Origin: SIG603 sp964370115
GTDB taxonomy: Bacteria; Bacillota; Clostridia; Oscillospirales; Acutalibacteraceae
Direction of reading: 5' to 3'
Length of the DNA stretch: 23,615 nt
Assembly (NCBI GenBank): GCA_964370115.1
Contig: CAYJIA010000034.1
Location: 1 to 23,615 of the forward strand
Within the stretch, counting starts at the first letter, position 1; each line of letters opens with the position of its first letter. Under the pieces are notes generated by a model. It worked only from the letters and a program-made list of their open reading frames with translations, was not told the DNA's origin and made no database searches. Positions 6,298 to 13,897 of this stretch are shown piece after piece. A program made the position numbers and the translations under genes.

Positions 6298-8703
6298 ATG
6301 TCAGAGTATTTTGGTAAATCAAGCAGACGTATAGAAGAGTTTAGAGAAGAAATTATGAGCACTAAATCTTCGGTATGTAGTCAAAGGGCAGTACTTGCCA
6401 CTAAAGCTTATAAGCTTTACAGAAACGAGCAAACCAATATTCTAAGGGCGAAAATGCTAGAAAATATCTTAAATAACATGGATATTTTCATAGAGGACAA
6501 AACCCTACTTGCAGGAAATCAGGCAAAAGTAAACAGAGGTGCTCCTGTTTTTCCAGAGTACGCAATGGACTGGATAGTAAATGAGCTTGACATGTTTGAA
6601 GACCGCGACGGCGATGTCTTCACAATTTCTGAAGAAACTAAAAATGAAATTAGAGAAATTGCGCCATTTTGGGGAAATAATACCCTAAAAGACAAAGGTC
6701 TTGCTGCTTTTCCTAAAGAATGTAAAGAGCTTTATGATCTTGGGATTATTAAAGCCGAGGGAAATATAACAAGCGGTGATGGACATGTTGCCGTAGAATA
6801 TGAAAAAATATTGAAATATGGACTTAAAGACTATTTAAGGCGTGCAAAAGAAAAAAGGGAAAGCCTAGACCTTGGCGACTTTGAACAGCTAAAGCAAAGT
6901 TATTTTTACGACGCTGTTATAATCACATTGTACGCTGCGATTAATTTTTCAAATAGATATTCGGCACTTGCCGCCGATTTGGCAAAAAAAGAAACGAATG
7001 AAAAAAGAAAAGCAGAGCTTTTAGAAATTGCAAGAATTACGGCAAAAGTGCCAGAAAATCCAGCGGAAAGTTACTATGAGGCGGTTCAATCAATTTGGAT
7101 GGTTCACGTTATACTTCAAATTGAAAGCAACGGTCACAGCATGAGCTATGGACTTTTAGACAGATATTTACTTCCGTTTTATCAAAATGATTTAGAAAAA
7201 GGCGTAATCGACAAGGAAAGTGCCTGCGAGCTTTTAGAAAATCTATGGCTTAAAACTTATACGATAAATAAAGTTCGTTCTTCAAGCCACACAAAATTTT
7301 CGGCGGGCAGTCCGCTTTATCAAAACGTCACGGTAGGCGGTCAATATTTGGACGGCACAAGTGCGGTAAACGACTTGAGCTACCTAATACTTAAAAGTGT
7401 GGCGAGAATAAAACTTCCTCAGCCTAATCTTACAGTGAGATATTTCAAAGGTTTAGAGTCTGAGTTTATGAATGAATGTGTCGAGGTTATTAAACTTGGC
7501 TTTGGTATGCCTGCGTTTAATAGTGACGAGATTATTATACCGAGCTTTTTAAGTCGAGGCGTTACGAAAGAGGACGCGGTAAATTACAGTGCCATAGGCT
7601 GTGTTGAGGTTGCTGTGCCTGGAAAATGGGGATATAGATGCACAGGTATGAGCTTTATTAACTTCCCAAAAACCTTATTAATTGCAATGAATGACGGCAT
7701 AGACCCTGCAAGCGGAAAAAAAGTGTGGGAAGGCATGGGACACTTTAAGGATATGAAAAGTTTTGACGAAGTGTTTGCTGCTTGGGATAAAATTGTAAGA
7801 AAATACGGTAAAATGGCAAATGTTATTGACAGTTGTGCGGACTTGGTGCTAGAGCAAAATGTGCCAGACATCTTCTGTTCGGCGCTTATTTCTGACTGCA
7901 TAGGCAGAGGAAAAACTCTTAAAGAAGGTGGAGCCGAGTACGATTTTATCAGCGATTTGCAAGTTGGAATTGCAAACCTTGGCGACAGCCTTTATGCGAT
8001 TAAGAAAACTGTATTTGACGATAAAGAAATTACAACAAATGAACTTTGGGAGGCATTAGAAAGCAATTTTGACGGCGAAAAGGGCAAAAAAATCCAAAAT
8101 ATGCTAATAAATGTTCCAAAATATGGAAACGACGACGACAGCGTAGACGAGTGGGTTGTAAAGGGATATCAAAGTTATATAGACGAGATGAAAACTTTTA
8201 AAAACACTAGATATGGCAGAGGGCCTATAGGTGGCGTGTATTATGCGGGTACTTCGTCAATCTCTGCAAATGTTCCACAAGGTGCAGGAACTAAAGCGAC
8301 GCCTGACGGCAGATTTGAGGGTGAACCTCTAGCAGAGGGTTGCAGTCCTACACATAGTATGGACACAAATGGCCCCACAGCGGTATTTAAGTCGGTGTCG
8401 AAACTTCCAACAGCCGATATAACAGGCGGCGTGCTATTAAACCAAAAAACCACGCCAGAGATCCTAAGCAAAGAGGAAAATAAACTAAAGCTGGTTTATG
8501 CAGTAAGGACTTTCTTTGACGCTCTAAAAGGATTCCATGTGCAGTTTAATGTTGTGGACAAGGAAACCTTACTAGATGCACAAGTTAATCCTCAAAAACA
8601 CAGGGATTTAATAGTGCGTGTTGCAGGATACAGTGCGTTCTTTAATGTGCTTTCAAAGCGCACACAGGACGATATTATAGCAAGAACAGAACAACAATTT
8701 TAA
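6298..8703 (+). CDS. Glycyl radical enzyme, YbiW/PflD-like eliminase type
   Basis: Oxygen-sensitive cytoplasmic enzyme of the pyruvate formate-lyase superfamily (801 residues, full length). The active-site loop reads IGCVEVAVPGKWGYRCTG, with thiyl cysteine C435 and general-base-type E437. A single Cys in a GCVE context marks dehydratase/C-O-lyase members and excludes pyruvate formate-lyase, which has adjacent cysteines. The C-terminal radical loop is RVAGYSAFF, with the radical glycine at G777. From memory the GKWGYRCTG stretch fits the E. coli YbiW/PflD group, which open the ring of 1,5-anhydroglucitol- and 1,5-anhydromannitol-6-phosphate. The FSA-type aldolase 21 nt downstream agrees with that, as it would cleave the product 1-deoxyfructose-6-phosphate. 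AGGAAAGAGG lies before the ATG. The superfamily is certain; the substrate is inference. Confidence 0.92.
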   Translation: MSEYFGKSSRRIEEFREEIMSTKSSVCSQRAVLATKAYKLYRNEQTNILRAKMLENILNNMDIFIEDKTLLAGNQAKVNRGAPVFPEYAMDWIVNELDMFEDRDGDVFTISEETKNEIREIAPFWGNNTLKDKGLAAFPKECKELYDLGIIKAEGNITSGDGHVAVEYEKILKYGLKDYLRRAKEKRESLDLGDFEQLKQSYFYDAVIITLYAAINFSNRYSALAADLAKKETNEKRKAELLEIARITAKVPENPAESYYEAVQSIWMVHVILQIESNGHSMSYGLLDRYLLPFYQNDLEKGVIDKESACELLENLWLKTYTINKVRSSSHTKFSAGSPLYQNVTVGGQYLDGTSAVNDLSYLILKSVARIKLPQPNLTVRYFKGLESEFMNECVEVIKLGFGMPAFNSDEIIIPSFLSRGVTKEDAVNYSAIGCVEVAVPGKWGYRCTGMSFINFPKTLLIAMNDGIDPASGKKVWEGMGHFKDMKSFDEVFAAWDKIVRKYGKMANVIDSCADLVLEQNVPDIFCSALISDCIGRGKTLKEGGAEYDFISDLQVGIANLGDSLYAIKKTVFDDKEITTNELWEALESNFDGEKGKKIQNMLINVPKYGNDDDSVDEWVVKGYQSYIDEMKTFKNTRYGRGPIGGVYYAGTSSISANVPQGAGTKATPDGRFEGEPLAEGCSPTHSMDTNGPTAVFKSVSKLPTADITGGVLLNQKTTPEILSKEENKLKLVYAVRTFFDALKGFHVQFNVVDKETLLDAQVNPQKHRDLIVRVAGYSAFFNVLSKRTQDDIIARTEQQF

Positions 8704-8724
8704 TTTTTAGAGGAGGAAAACACT

Positions 8725-9420
8725 ATGCATTTTAACGGAATGGAAATCATGCTAGACACAGCAAACCTTGAGGAAATAGAAAAAGGTTTGGAATTTTTCC
8801 CAATTACAGGAGTTACAAGTAACCCGACTATCTTAAAAGCGCTAGGTAAAGTTGACTTGTACGAACATTTAGGTAAAGTAAAAGAGCTTTGCGGCAACAG
8901 AAGTCTTCACGTGCAAGTCGTAAGCGAAACCGCAGAGGAAATCGTAAAAGAAGCAGAAGTAATAAGACAAAAACTTGGACTTAACACCTATATAAAAATT
9001 CCCGTAAATAAAGAGGGTTTAAAGGCTATTAGGGAGCTTTCAAGAAAAGGCGTGAATGTGACGGCGACGGCGGTGTATTCCTCTATGCAAGGTATGCTTG
9101 CGGTTTTGGCAGGCGCAAAATATGTCGCAGTGTATTTTAATAGAATGGAAAATAACAACTCCGACCCTAGCCTTACAATAGAAGAAATTTCAAATTTCAT
9201 CGAAGAGGGCGGATACATAGCAAAAGTTTTGGGTGCAAGCTATAAAAACGTGGGGCAACTTGTAAAATCCTTTAATAGTGGCGCAAGAAGCATCACAGTA
9301 AGCCCAGATTTACTATATGCAGCAGTAGAAATGGCGTCGATAGGCAAGGCAGTAGCAGACTTTAAAACAGATTTTGAAACCATAAACGGACAAGGAAAGA
9401 CTATGGGTAATTTGGGGTAA
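8725..9420 (+). CDS. Fructose-6-phosphate aldolase-like transaldolase (FSA/TalC family)
   Basis: Small transaldolase-family class I aldolase (231 residues, against about 220 for FsaA), a cytoplasmic TIM barrel. The Schiff-base lysine is K91 in TYIKIPVNKEG. TGVTSNPTILK (28-38) and HVQVVSETAEE with Q64 are the phosphate-sugar-binding strands. A textbook AGGAGG sits 9 nt before the ATG, and the gene starts 21 nt after the GRE stop, so the two are one operon. FsaA and FsaB neighbour glycyl radical enzymes in E. coli and cleave 1-deoxyfructose-6-phosphate to glyceraldehyde-3-phosphate and hydroxyacetone in anhydroglycolysis. The same role is likely here if the GRE assignment holds. Alternatives are fructose-6-phosphate cleavage or a true short transaldolase. 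Confidence 0.88.
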   Translation: MHFNGMEIMLDTANLEEIEKGLEFFPITGVTSNPTILKALGKVDLYEHLGKVKELCGNRSLHVQVVSETAEEIVKEAEVIRQKLGLNTYIKIPVNKEGLKAIRELSRKGVNVTATAVYSSMQGMLAVLAGAKYVAVYFNRMENNNSDPSLTIEEISNFIEEGGYIAKVLGASYKNVGQLVKSFNSGARSITVSPDLLYAAVEMASIGKAVADFKTDFETINGQGKTMGNLG

Positions 9421-9431
9421 GGGCAAAGTTC

Positions 9432-9917
9432 ATGGATAAACAATGCCGAAAGCGACTGAGGTTAAAAGATTACGATTATAGCCAAAACGGTATGTATTTT
9501 GTGACGATTTGTACACAAAACAGAGAGTGTTTGTTCGGTGACGTAGGGGCGGATTCAATATCCGCCCGTATGATAAACGAAATATTTATTAAAACGATAA
9601 ATGAATATAAAAATATTTATTGTCCTAAATATATAATAATGCCAAACCATTTTCATGCAATTATTGCAATAGAAAGGGCGGATATGGAATCCGCCCCTAC
9701 CTTATCGGAAATAATTCAGGCGTTTAAAAGATATTCGACGATAGAATATATAAAAATGGTGAAATGTAACATATTGCCACCATTCGATAAACACATTTGG
9801 CAACGCTCATACCACGACAGAATAATACGTAACGAGGAAGATTATCAAAAATTTTGGGAATACATAGACACAAACCCACTAAAATGGCAATTTGACAAAT
9901 ATTATAAGGAGCTATAA
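9432..9917 (+). CDS. REP-associated tyrosine transposase (RAYT, Y1_Tnp/HUH family)
   Basis: Single-strand DNA nuclease of the IS200/IS605-related Y1 family, 161 residues. The start RLRLKDYDYSQNGMYFVTIC is typical of RAYTs. The HUH metal motif is H73-F-H75 in MPNHFHAIIAI, and the likely catalytic tyrosine is Y127 in RSYHDRIIRNE, followed by YIDTNPLKW. It starts 11 nt after the aldolase stop with only a weak AAGGGC ribosome site. The gene contains two GTAG-headed hairpins in opposite orientation; residues about 38-47 (GADSISAR) and 82-90 (ADMESAPT) are encoded by them, and the frame stays open. RAYTs are usually single-copy domesticated genes that act on REP hairpins elsewhere; matching hairpins occur at 15.1 and 23.4 kb. 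Family call strong. Confidence 0.92.
   Translation: MDKQCRKRLRLKDYDYSQNGMYFVTICTQNRECLFGDVGADSISARMINEIFIKTINEYKNIYCPKYIIMPNHFHAIIAIERADMESAPTLSEIIQAFKRYSTIEYIKMVKCNILPPFDKHIWQRSYHDRIIRNEEDYQKFWEYIDTNPLKWQFDKYYKEL
9543..9567 (+). repeat. REP-type hairpin inside the RAYT gene, forward copy
   Basis: GTAG head (9543-9546), then a perfect 8-bp stem GGGCGGAT/ATCCGCCC around a 5-nt loop. It differs at one position from the reverse complement of the second copy at 9676-9700. GTAG directly before a hairpin is the head recognised by known RAYT enzymes. Confidence 0.8.
9676..9700 (-). repeat. REP-type hairpin inside the RAYT gene, reverse copy
   Basis: Same 8-bp GGGCGGAT/ATCCGCCC stem ending in CTAC, i.e. 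GTAG on the minus strand. With 9543-9567 it makes a REPIN-like arrangement (GTAG outward at both ends) about 158 bp long, entirely within the coding sequence. Confidence 0.8.
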
Positions 9918-9918
9918 A

Positions 9919-10329
9919 ATGCTTGAAGTTAAATTTTATGATGAAGTAGACGATTCTTTGCTTAAATTTGCCGTAATTGTGGCAAAACATGAGAATAAAT
10001 GGGTGTTTTGCAAGCATAAAGACAGAGAGACTTTTGAAATCCCCGGCGGTCATAGGGAAGACGGCGAAAATATTGACGACACGGCAAAAAGAGAACTTTG
10101 GGAGGAAACAGGCGCCAAAGATTTCACGATAAAACCCGTGTGTGTCTACTCGGTGCAAAGAGGCGAAGAAGAGAGTTTTGGCAAACTTTATTTTGCAGAT
10201 GTGAAAGAGTTTGAAAAACTACCTACTATGGAGATTGAAAAAATAGAACTTTTCAGCGACTTACCAGAAAATTTGACCTATCCACTAATACAACCGAAGT
10301 TATGGGAGAGAGTGAAAAATGAAAATTAA
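9919..10329 (+). CDS. Nudix hydrolase
   Basis: Hydrolase of nucleoside-diphosphate-linked compounds, probably a house-cleaning (oxidised) nucleotide pyrophosphatase; 136 residues from the ATG at 9919. A complete Nudix box spans residues 44-66: G44-x5-E50, then R58-E59-L60, then E62-E63-x-G65-A66, the EE pair binding the divalent metal. An upstream in-frame ATG (9892) lies inside the RAYT gene. I chose 9919 because AAGGAG ends about 7 nt before it and the RAYT stop is at 9917. The end overlaps the methyltransferase start. The substrate cannot be told from sequence. Confidence 0.88.
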   Translation: MLEVKFYDEVDDSLLKFAVIVAKHENKWVFCKHKDRETFEIPGGHREDGENIDDTAKRELWEETGAKDFTIKPVCVYSVQRGEEESFGKLYFADVKEFEKLPTMEIEKIELFSDLPENLTYPLIQPKLWERVKNEN

Positions 10330-11119
10330 TGACAGTCAAAACGTCAAGGAGCAATATGTAAATGACGAAAAACTGAGTATAAGAATTTCTATTCACGAAA
10401 AATACAGCACTAATAAGCAAGGATTTTCAAACTGGATTTTAGATCAGTATGAAATAGAAGAAGGATTTAAAATTTTAGAGCTTGGCTGTGGCAATGGTTG
10501 TATGTGGAAAAATTGTGTTTTGCCAGAGGGTGTAAAACTTTACTTGACCGATTTGTCTGAGGGTATGCTTGAGACAGCAAAGAAAAATGAGTATAAAACC
10601 GACGTAATTTTTAATAAGGTAGACATCGAGAAAATTCCATATGAAGATGGCAGTTTTGACATGGTAATTGCAAATATGATGCTCTATCACGTGCCGAATT
10701 TAGAAAAAGCCCTGTCAGAAGTCAAACGAGTTTTAAGAAAAGGCGGCAAGTTCTACTGTGCAACATTTGGTGAAAACGGAATTGCAGAATATATAGAATC
10801 GCTTATTAAAAATTCAAATTTCAAATCACCGCAAAATAAGGAGTTTACACTGCAAAACGGAGAAGAAAAGCTTAAAAAATATTTTGAAAATACAGAAATG
10901 CGAAAATATGAAGACTCATTAGAAGTCACACAAACACAAGATTTAGTAGACTACATACTTTCAATGGAAAGTTTTGTGGATATCGAAAGCTATAAAGGCG
11001 AAAAACTTTACAGGCTTCTTGAAAGTGAAAAAGTAGGCGGAAAAATTTTTGTTCCAAAAGATTATGGAATGTTTATTTGTAGAGAGAGTGTGAAAAAATG
11101 TTGTTTGAAGAATGTATAA
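10319..11119 (+). CDS. Class I SAM-dependent methyltransferase
   Basis: Cytoplasmic methyltransferase with a Rossmann fold, 266 residues. Motif I is ILELGCGNG (52-60). The acidic ribose-binding position is D78 in YLTDLSEGML. Motif II/III lies in DGSFDMVIANMMLYHVPN (110-127), followed by ALSEVKRVLRKGGKFYCATF. This is the Methyltransf_11/UbiE-like small-molecule type. The C-terminal half is unremarkable and does not reveal the acceptor. The start overlaps the Nudix stop by 11 nt, with GGGAG 10 nt upstream, and the end overlaps the nitroreductase start by 22 nt, so all three are translationally coupled. Confidence 0.85.
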   Translation: MKINDSQNVKEQYVNDEKLSIRISIHEKYSTNKQGFSNWILDQYEIEEGFKILELGCGNGCMWKNCVLPEGVKLYLTDLSEGMLETAKKNEYKTDVIFNKVDIEKIPYEDGSFDMVIANMMLYHVPNLEKALSEVKRVLRKGGKFYCATFGENGIAEYIESLIKNSNFKSPQNKEFTLQNGEEKLKKYFENTEMRKYEDSLEVTQTQDLVDYILSMESFVDIESYKGEKLYRLLESEKVGGKIFVPKDYGMFICRESVKKCCLKNV

Positions 11120-11804
11120 AAAGCAGAAAAAGTGTTCGCAAATATTCGGACAAAGATGTTAGCGTTGATACCTTAAAAGAGGTAATTGAGCTTGNNNNNN
11201 NNNNNNNNNNNNNNNNNNNNNNNNNNNNNNNNNNNNNNNNNNNNNNNNNNNNNNNNNNNNNNNNNNNNNNNNNNNNNNNNNNNNNNNNNNNNNNAAATAT
11301 TCGGACAAAGATGTTAGCGTTGATACCTTAAAAGAGGTAATTGAGCTTGCTAGGCATTCGCCGTCTTGGAAAAACACTCAAATTACAAGATACCATATAA
11401 TAAAAAACGAAGAAGTAAAGGCAAATATCGCAAATGTTGCTGTGTCGGAGTTTAAAGCTAATGTGGCTAAAATTCTAAATGCAAATGTGCTTGTGGTGGT
11501 TACTTATGAAAGAAATCTGAGCGGATATAATCCAGACGGCAGTCTTGCGACTTCAAAGGGAAATGACTGGGAGATGTTCGACGCTGGTATAGCGTGTCAA
11601 ACCTTCAGCCTAGCGGCTCACTATAAAGGACTAGGAAGCGTTATCTTAGGACTTTTTGACGAAGAAAAAGTTTATGAATGTATAGATATTCCAAAAACAG
11701 AAAAAGTTGCCGCACTCATTACAGTGGGCTACCCAGAGGCAGACGACAAAAGAGTTCCGCCTGCTAAAAAAGAAGTAGAAGAGTTAGCGACTTTTGTTTT
11801 ATAA
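11098..11804 (+). CDS. Nitroreductase family FMN protein, interrupted by an assembly gap
   Basis: FMN-dependent oxidoreductase of the nitroreductase family. The N-terminus (LFEECIKSRKSVRKYSD) is the usual FMN-phosphate-binding start, and after the gap come RHSPSWKNTQITRYH and GIACQTFSLAAHYKGLGSVILG. The 100 Ns at 11195-11294 are flanked by the same 55 bases on both sides. Removing the Ns and one copy joins 97 nt and 455 nt into exactly 184 codons in one frame (183 residues plus stop), a normal size. The apparent break is therefore an artefact, not a pseudogene. A likely role is NAD(P)H-dependent reduction of nitro or quinone compounds; the physiological substrate is unknown. The start lies within the end of the methyltransferase gene. 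Confidence 0.85.
11140..11349. other. Unmerged contig overlap: 55-nt duplicate around 100 Ns
   Basis: 11140-11194 and 11295-11349 are identical over 55 nt, separated by exactly 100 N. This is the signature of two contigs that overlap by one k-mer but were scaffolded with a fixed-size gap. The real sequence almost certainly has one copy and no gap. Confidence 0.9.
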
Positions 11805-11840
11805 AAATTAAGGAAAATAAAATTAAGGGAGAAAATGAAA

Positions 11841-12818
11841 ATGATTTACAGAAAAGTTGGAAGAATTAAAGAGGAAATTTCGCTAATGGGGCTTGGTTGC
11901 TGGAACTTTGGCGGCAACTGGGACAATACAAGCGATGAAAATTCCATTAACATTGTTCACAAGGCAATTGACCTTGGCGTTAATTTCTTTGACGTTGCGC
12001 CGATTTACGGCAATGGCGTTTCCGAGACAGTTTTGGGCAAGGCTATAAAAGGCAAGAGGGACAAGGTTTTAATTGCATCAAAGGCGGGTCTTATTTGGGA
12101 TGAAGAGGGCAAAGTCACAAATAATCTTTCTAAAAAAAGTATGTTAAAAGAAATAGACGACAGCCTTATGCGCCTTGGTGTTGACTACATTGATTTATAT
12201 CAAATGCACTGGCCAGATCCTGCGACTTCTCTTGAAGAGACTGCAGACGCCTTAAATGAAATTAAAAAATCAGGCAAAATTAGGTATATAGGACTTACAA
12301 ATTTTTCTGCAAACGATATTAAAAAGCTAATGACTTTGACAGAAATAGATTCTCAACAAGGGCTTTACAATATGCTTGAGAGAAACCCTAAAACTTATCA
12401 TGCAATCACTTTGGACTATAGAACTGAGAGCGAAATTTTCCCAATAGTAAGAGAAAATGGTCAAGCGTTCTTCCCTTACAGTCCATTTTTCCAAGGCCTG
12501 CTCACAGGAGAATTCCAAGACGGAGCGAAATTCTCTAAGGACGATGTGAGGTCGGAAAACCCAAAACTTTGTCCACCACTTTTAGATACTTATCTAAAAC
12601 CAGCAAGAGAACTTTATGCACTTGCTACAGAAAATGGACTAAAAATGATGGACTTAACCATGAACTGGCTTAAGGCTCAACCTGAGATTACCTCCATCAT
12701 CTGCGGCGTTATGAACCCTGTGCAAATGGAAGAAAATGTAAAGTCGATGGACCTTGCAGTGAGCGACGACATAATGGCAAAAGTGAGTGAAATTATCGCG
12801 CCTTTTGAAATGATGTAA
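11841..12818 (+). CDS. Aldo/keto reductase
   Basis: NAD(P)H-dependent carbonyl reductase with a TIM barrel, 325 residues from the ATG at 11841. The catalytic tetrad is visible: D51 and Y56 in FFDVAPIYGNG, K81 in IASKAG and H123 in YQMHWPDP. VDYIDLYQMHWPD and KSGKIRYIGLTNFSA are typical of the YhdN/Tas-like branch. An ATG at 11835 is also in frame but lies only 3 nt from AGGGAG. 11841 gives 9 nt and a protein starting MIYRKVG, as most family members do. The substrate is unknown. Reduction of the hydroxyacetone made by the upstream GRE/aldolase pair is conceivable but unsupported. Confidence 0.9.
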   Translation: MIYRKVGRIKEEISLMGLGCWNFGGNWDNTSDENSINIVHKAIDLGVNFFDVAPIYGNGVSETVLGKAIKGKRDKVLIASKAGLIWDEEGKVTNNLSKKSMLKEIDDSLMRLGVDYIDLYQMHWPDPATSLEETADALNEIKKSGKIRYIGLTNFSANDIKKLMTLTEIDSQQGLYNMLERNPKTYHAITLDYRTESEIFPIVRENGQAFFPYSPFFQGLLTGEFQDGAKFSKDDVRSENPKLCPPLLDTYLKPARELYALATENGLKMMDLTMNWLKAQPEITSIICGVMNPVQMEENVKSMDLAVSDDIMAKVSEIIAPFEMM

Positions 12819-12838
12819 GACAGAAAGTAGGTGATTCC

Positions 12839-13561
12839 GTGTATAAAAAATATAAAAAGGACATGGAATACTCCTATGTCTTAGGCCCTTTTCCTGTGTT
12901 TGAAATTTTGAACAATAAGCCTGATAAACTGATAAAAGTTGTAGCCTCAGAAAAATTTAACGAGAGCGAAAAACTTGAGAAACTTTGTTTAGAAAAAGGC
13001 GTGGAGTTTGAGATTGATGATAAAATGATAAACAGAATTTCCGACAAGGAAATGTGCTATGCGGCGGCTGTTTTTGAAAAGTATAATTCTGATTTATCAA
13101 AAACAGATAACCACGTAGTGCTTCACAACCCTTCTGATATGGGGAATTTAGGCACGATAATAAGAACAATTTTAGGCTTTGGGATAAAGGATTTGGCAAT
13201 AATAAAGCCTTGTGCCGATGTGTTTAACCCGAAGGTTATAAGGGCGTCAATGGGTGCTTTGTTTAAGCTTAGGATAGCCGTGTTTGAAAATTTTGAGGAC
13301 TACCAAAAAGAGTATGAAAGCGGCAGAGATATGTTCCCGTTTATGCTAAATTCAAGTAAAGTACTTACGCCTTACACTGTGCCAAAAACCCAGCTTTATT
13401 CCCTTATTTTTGGCAATGAGGCAAGCGGTTTGCCTGAAAAATTTGAGAGGGTGGGTCAGCCCTTATTTATAAATCAAAGTGAGGATATAGACTCACTAAA
13501 CCTAGCCGTATCTGTGGCTGTTGCCACTTATATATTTAATTCAAGTAAAGAAAATCAGTAA
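12839..13561 (+). CDS. TrmH/SpoU family RNA 2'-O-methyltransferase
   Basis: SAM-dependent rRNA or tRNA ribose methyltransferase with the knotted SPOUT fold, 240 residues. The three SpoU motifs are present: motif 1 NPSDMGNLGTIIRT (97-110), motif 2 IFGNEASGLP (190-199) and motif 3 DSLNLAVSVAVATYIF (218-233). The N-terminal 90 residues form a substrate-binding region of the L30e-like type seen in 23S rRNA methyltransferases. The start is GTG with AGGTGAT upstream; no nearby ATG fits. It lies 20 nt after the aldo/keto reductase. The exact target nucleotide cannot be deduced. Confidence 0.9.
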   Translation: MYKKYKKDMEYSYVLGPFPVFEILNNKPDKLIKVVASEKFNESEKLEKLCLEKGVEFEIDDKMINRISDKEMCYAAAVFEKYNSDLSKTDNHVVLHNPSDMGNLGTIIRTILGFGIKDLAIIKPCADVFNPKVIRASMGALFKLRIAVFENFEDYQKEYESGRDMFPFMLNSSKVLTPYTVPKTQLYSLIFGNEASGLPEKFERVGQPLFINQSEDIDSLNLAVSVAVATYIFNSSKENQ

Positions 13562-13585
13562 CAAAAAAATTGGAGGATGAATAAA

Positions 13586-13876
13586 ATGGTAAAGCATATA
13601 GTATTTTACAAACTTAAAGATTACAGTGAGGAAAACGCACAAAAGCTTTGTGACATGTTTTTGTCGATGAAAGGTAAAGTGCCAAAGGCTAAAGAGATAA
13701 ATCCAGGGATTGACGCTTTAAGATCTGAGCGTTCATTTGATGTAAGTTTAGAAGTTACATTTGACAGCATGGAGGATATGGCAGAGTATCAAGTATCTCC
13801 TTATCATGTCGATGTGGTAAAAGTCTACGTTCATTCCGTAATAGAAAAAAGTGTCAGCGTAGATTATATGTTTTAA
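13586..13876 (+). CDS. Dabb-domain (stress-responsive A/B barrel) protein
   Basis: Small dimeric alpha/beta-barrel protein, 96 residues. MVKHIVFYKLKD at the start and SPYHVDVVKVYVHSVIEKSVSVDY near the end are the conserved first and last parts of the Dabb domain (ferredoxin-like fold). An earlier ATG at 13577 directly abuts the GGAGG ribosome site (13572-13576), so it cannot be the start; 13586 gives 9 nt. Family members are associated with stress response or catabolism, mostly without a known reaction. It sits between the RNA methyltransferase and the hydrolase on the same strand with short gaps. Confidence 0.88.
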   Translation: MVKHIVFYKLKDYSEENAQKLCDMFLSMKGKVPKAKEINPGIDALRSERSFDVSLEVTFDSMEDMAEYQVSPYHVDVVKVYVHSVIEKSVSVDYMF

Positions 13877-13897
13877 ATTAAAAAAGAGGTGAAGCTT

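Noticed and set aside
11098..11331. Nitroreductase as a truncated pseudogene
   Set aside because: The break is caused by 100 N plus a duplicated 55-nt contig end; merging gives an intact frame.
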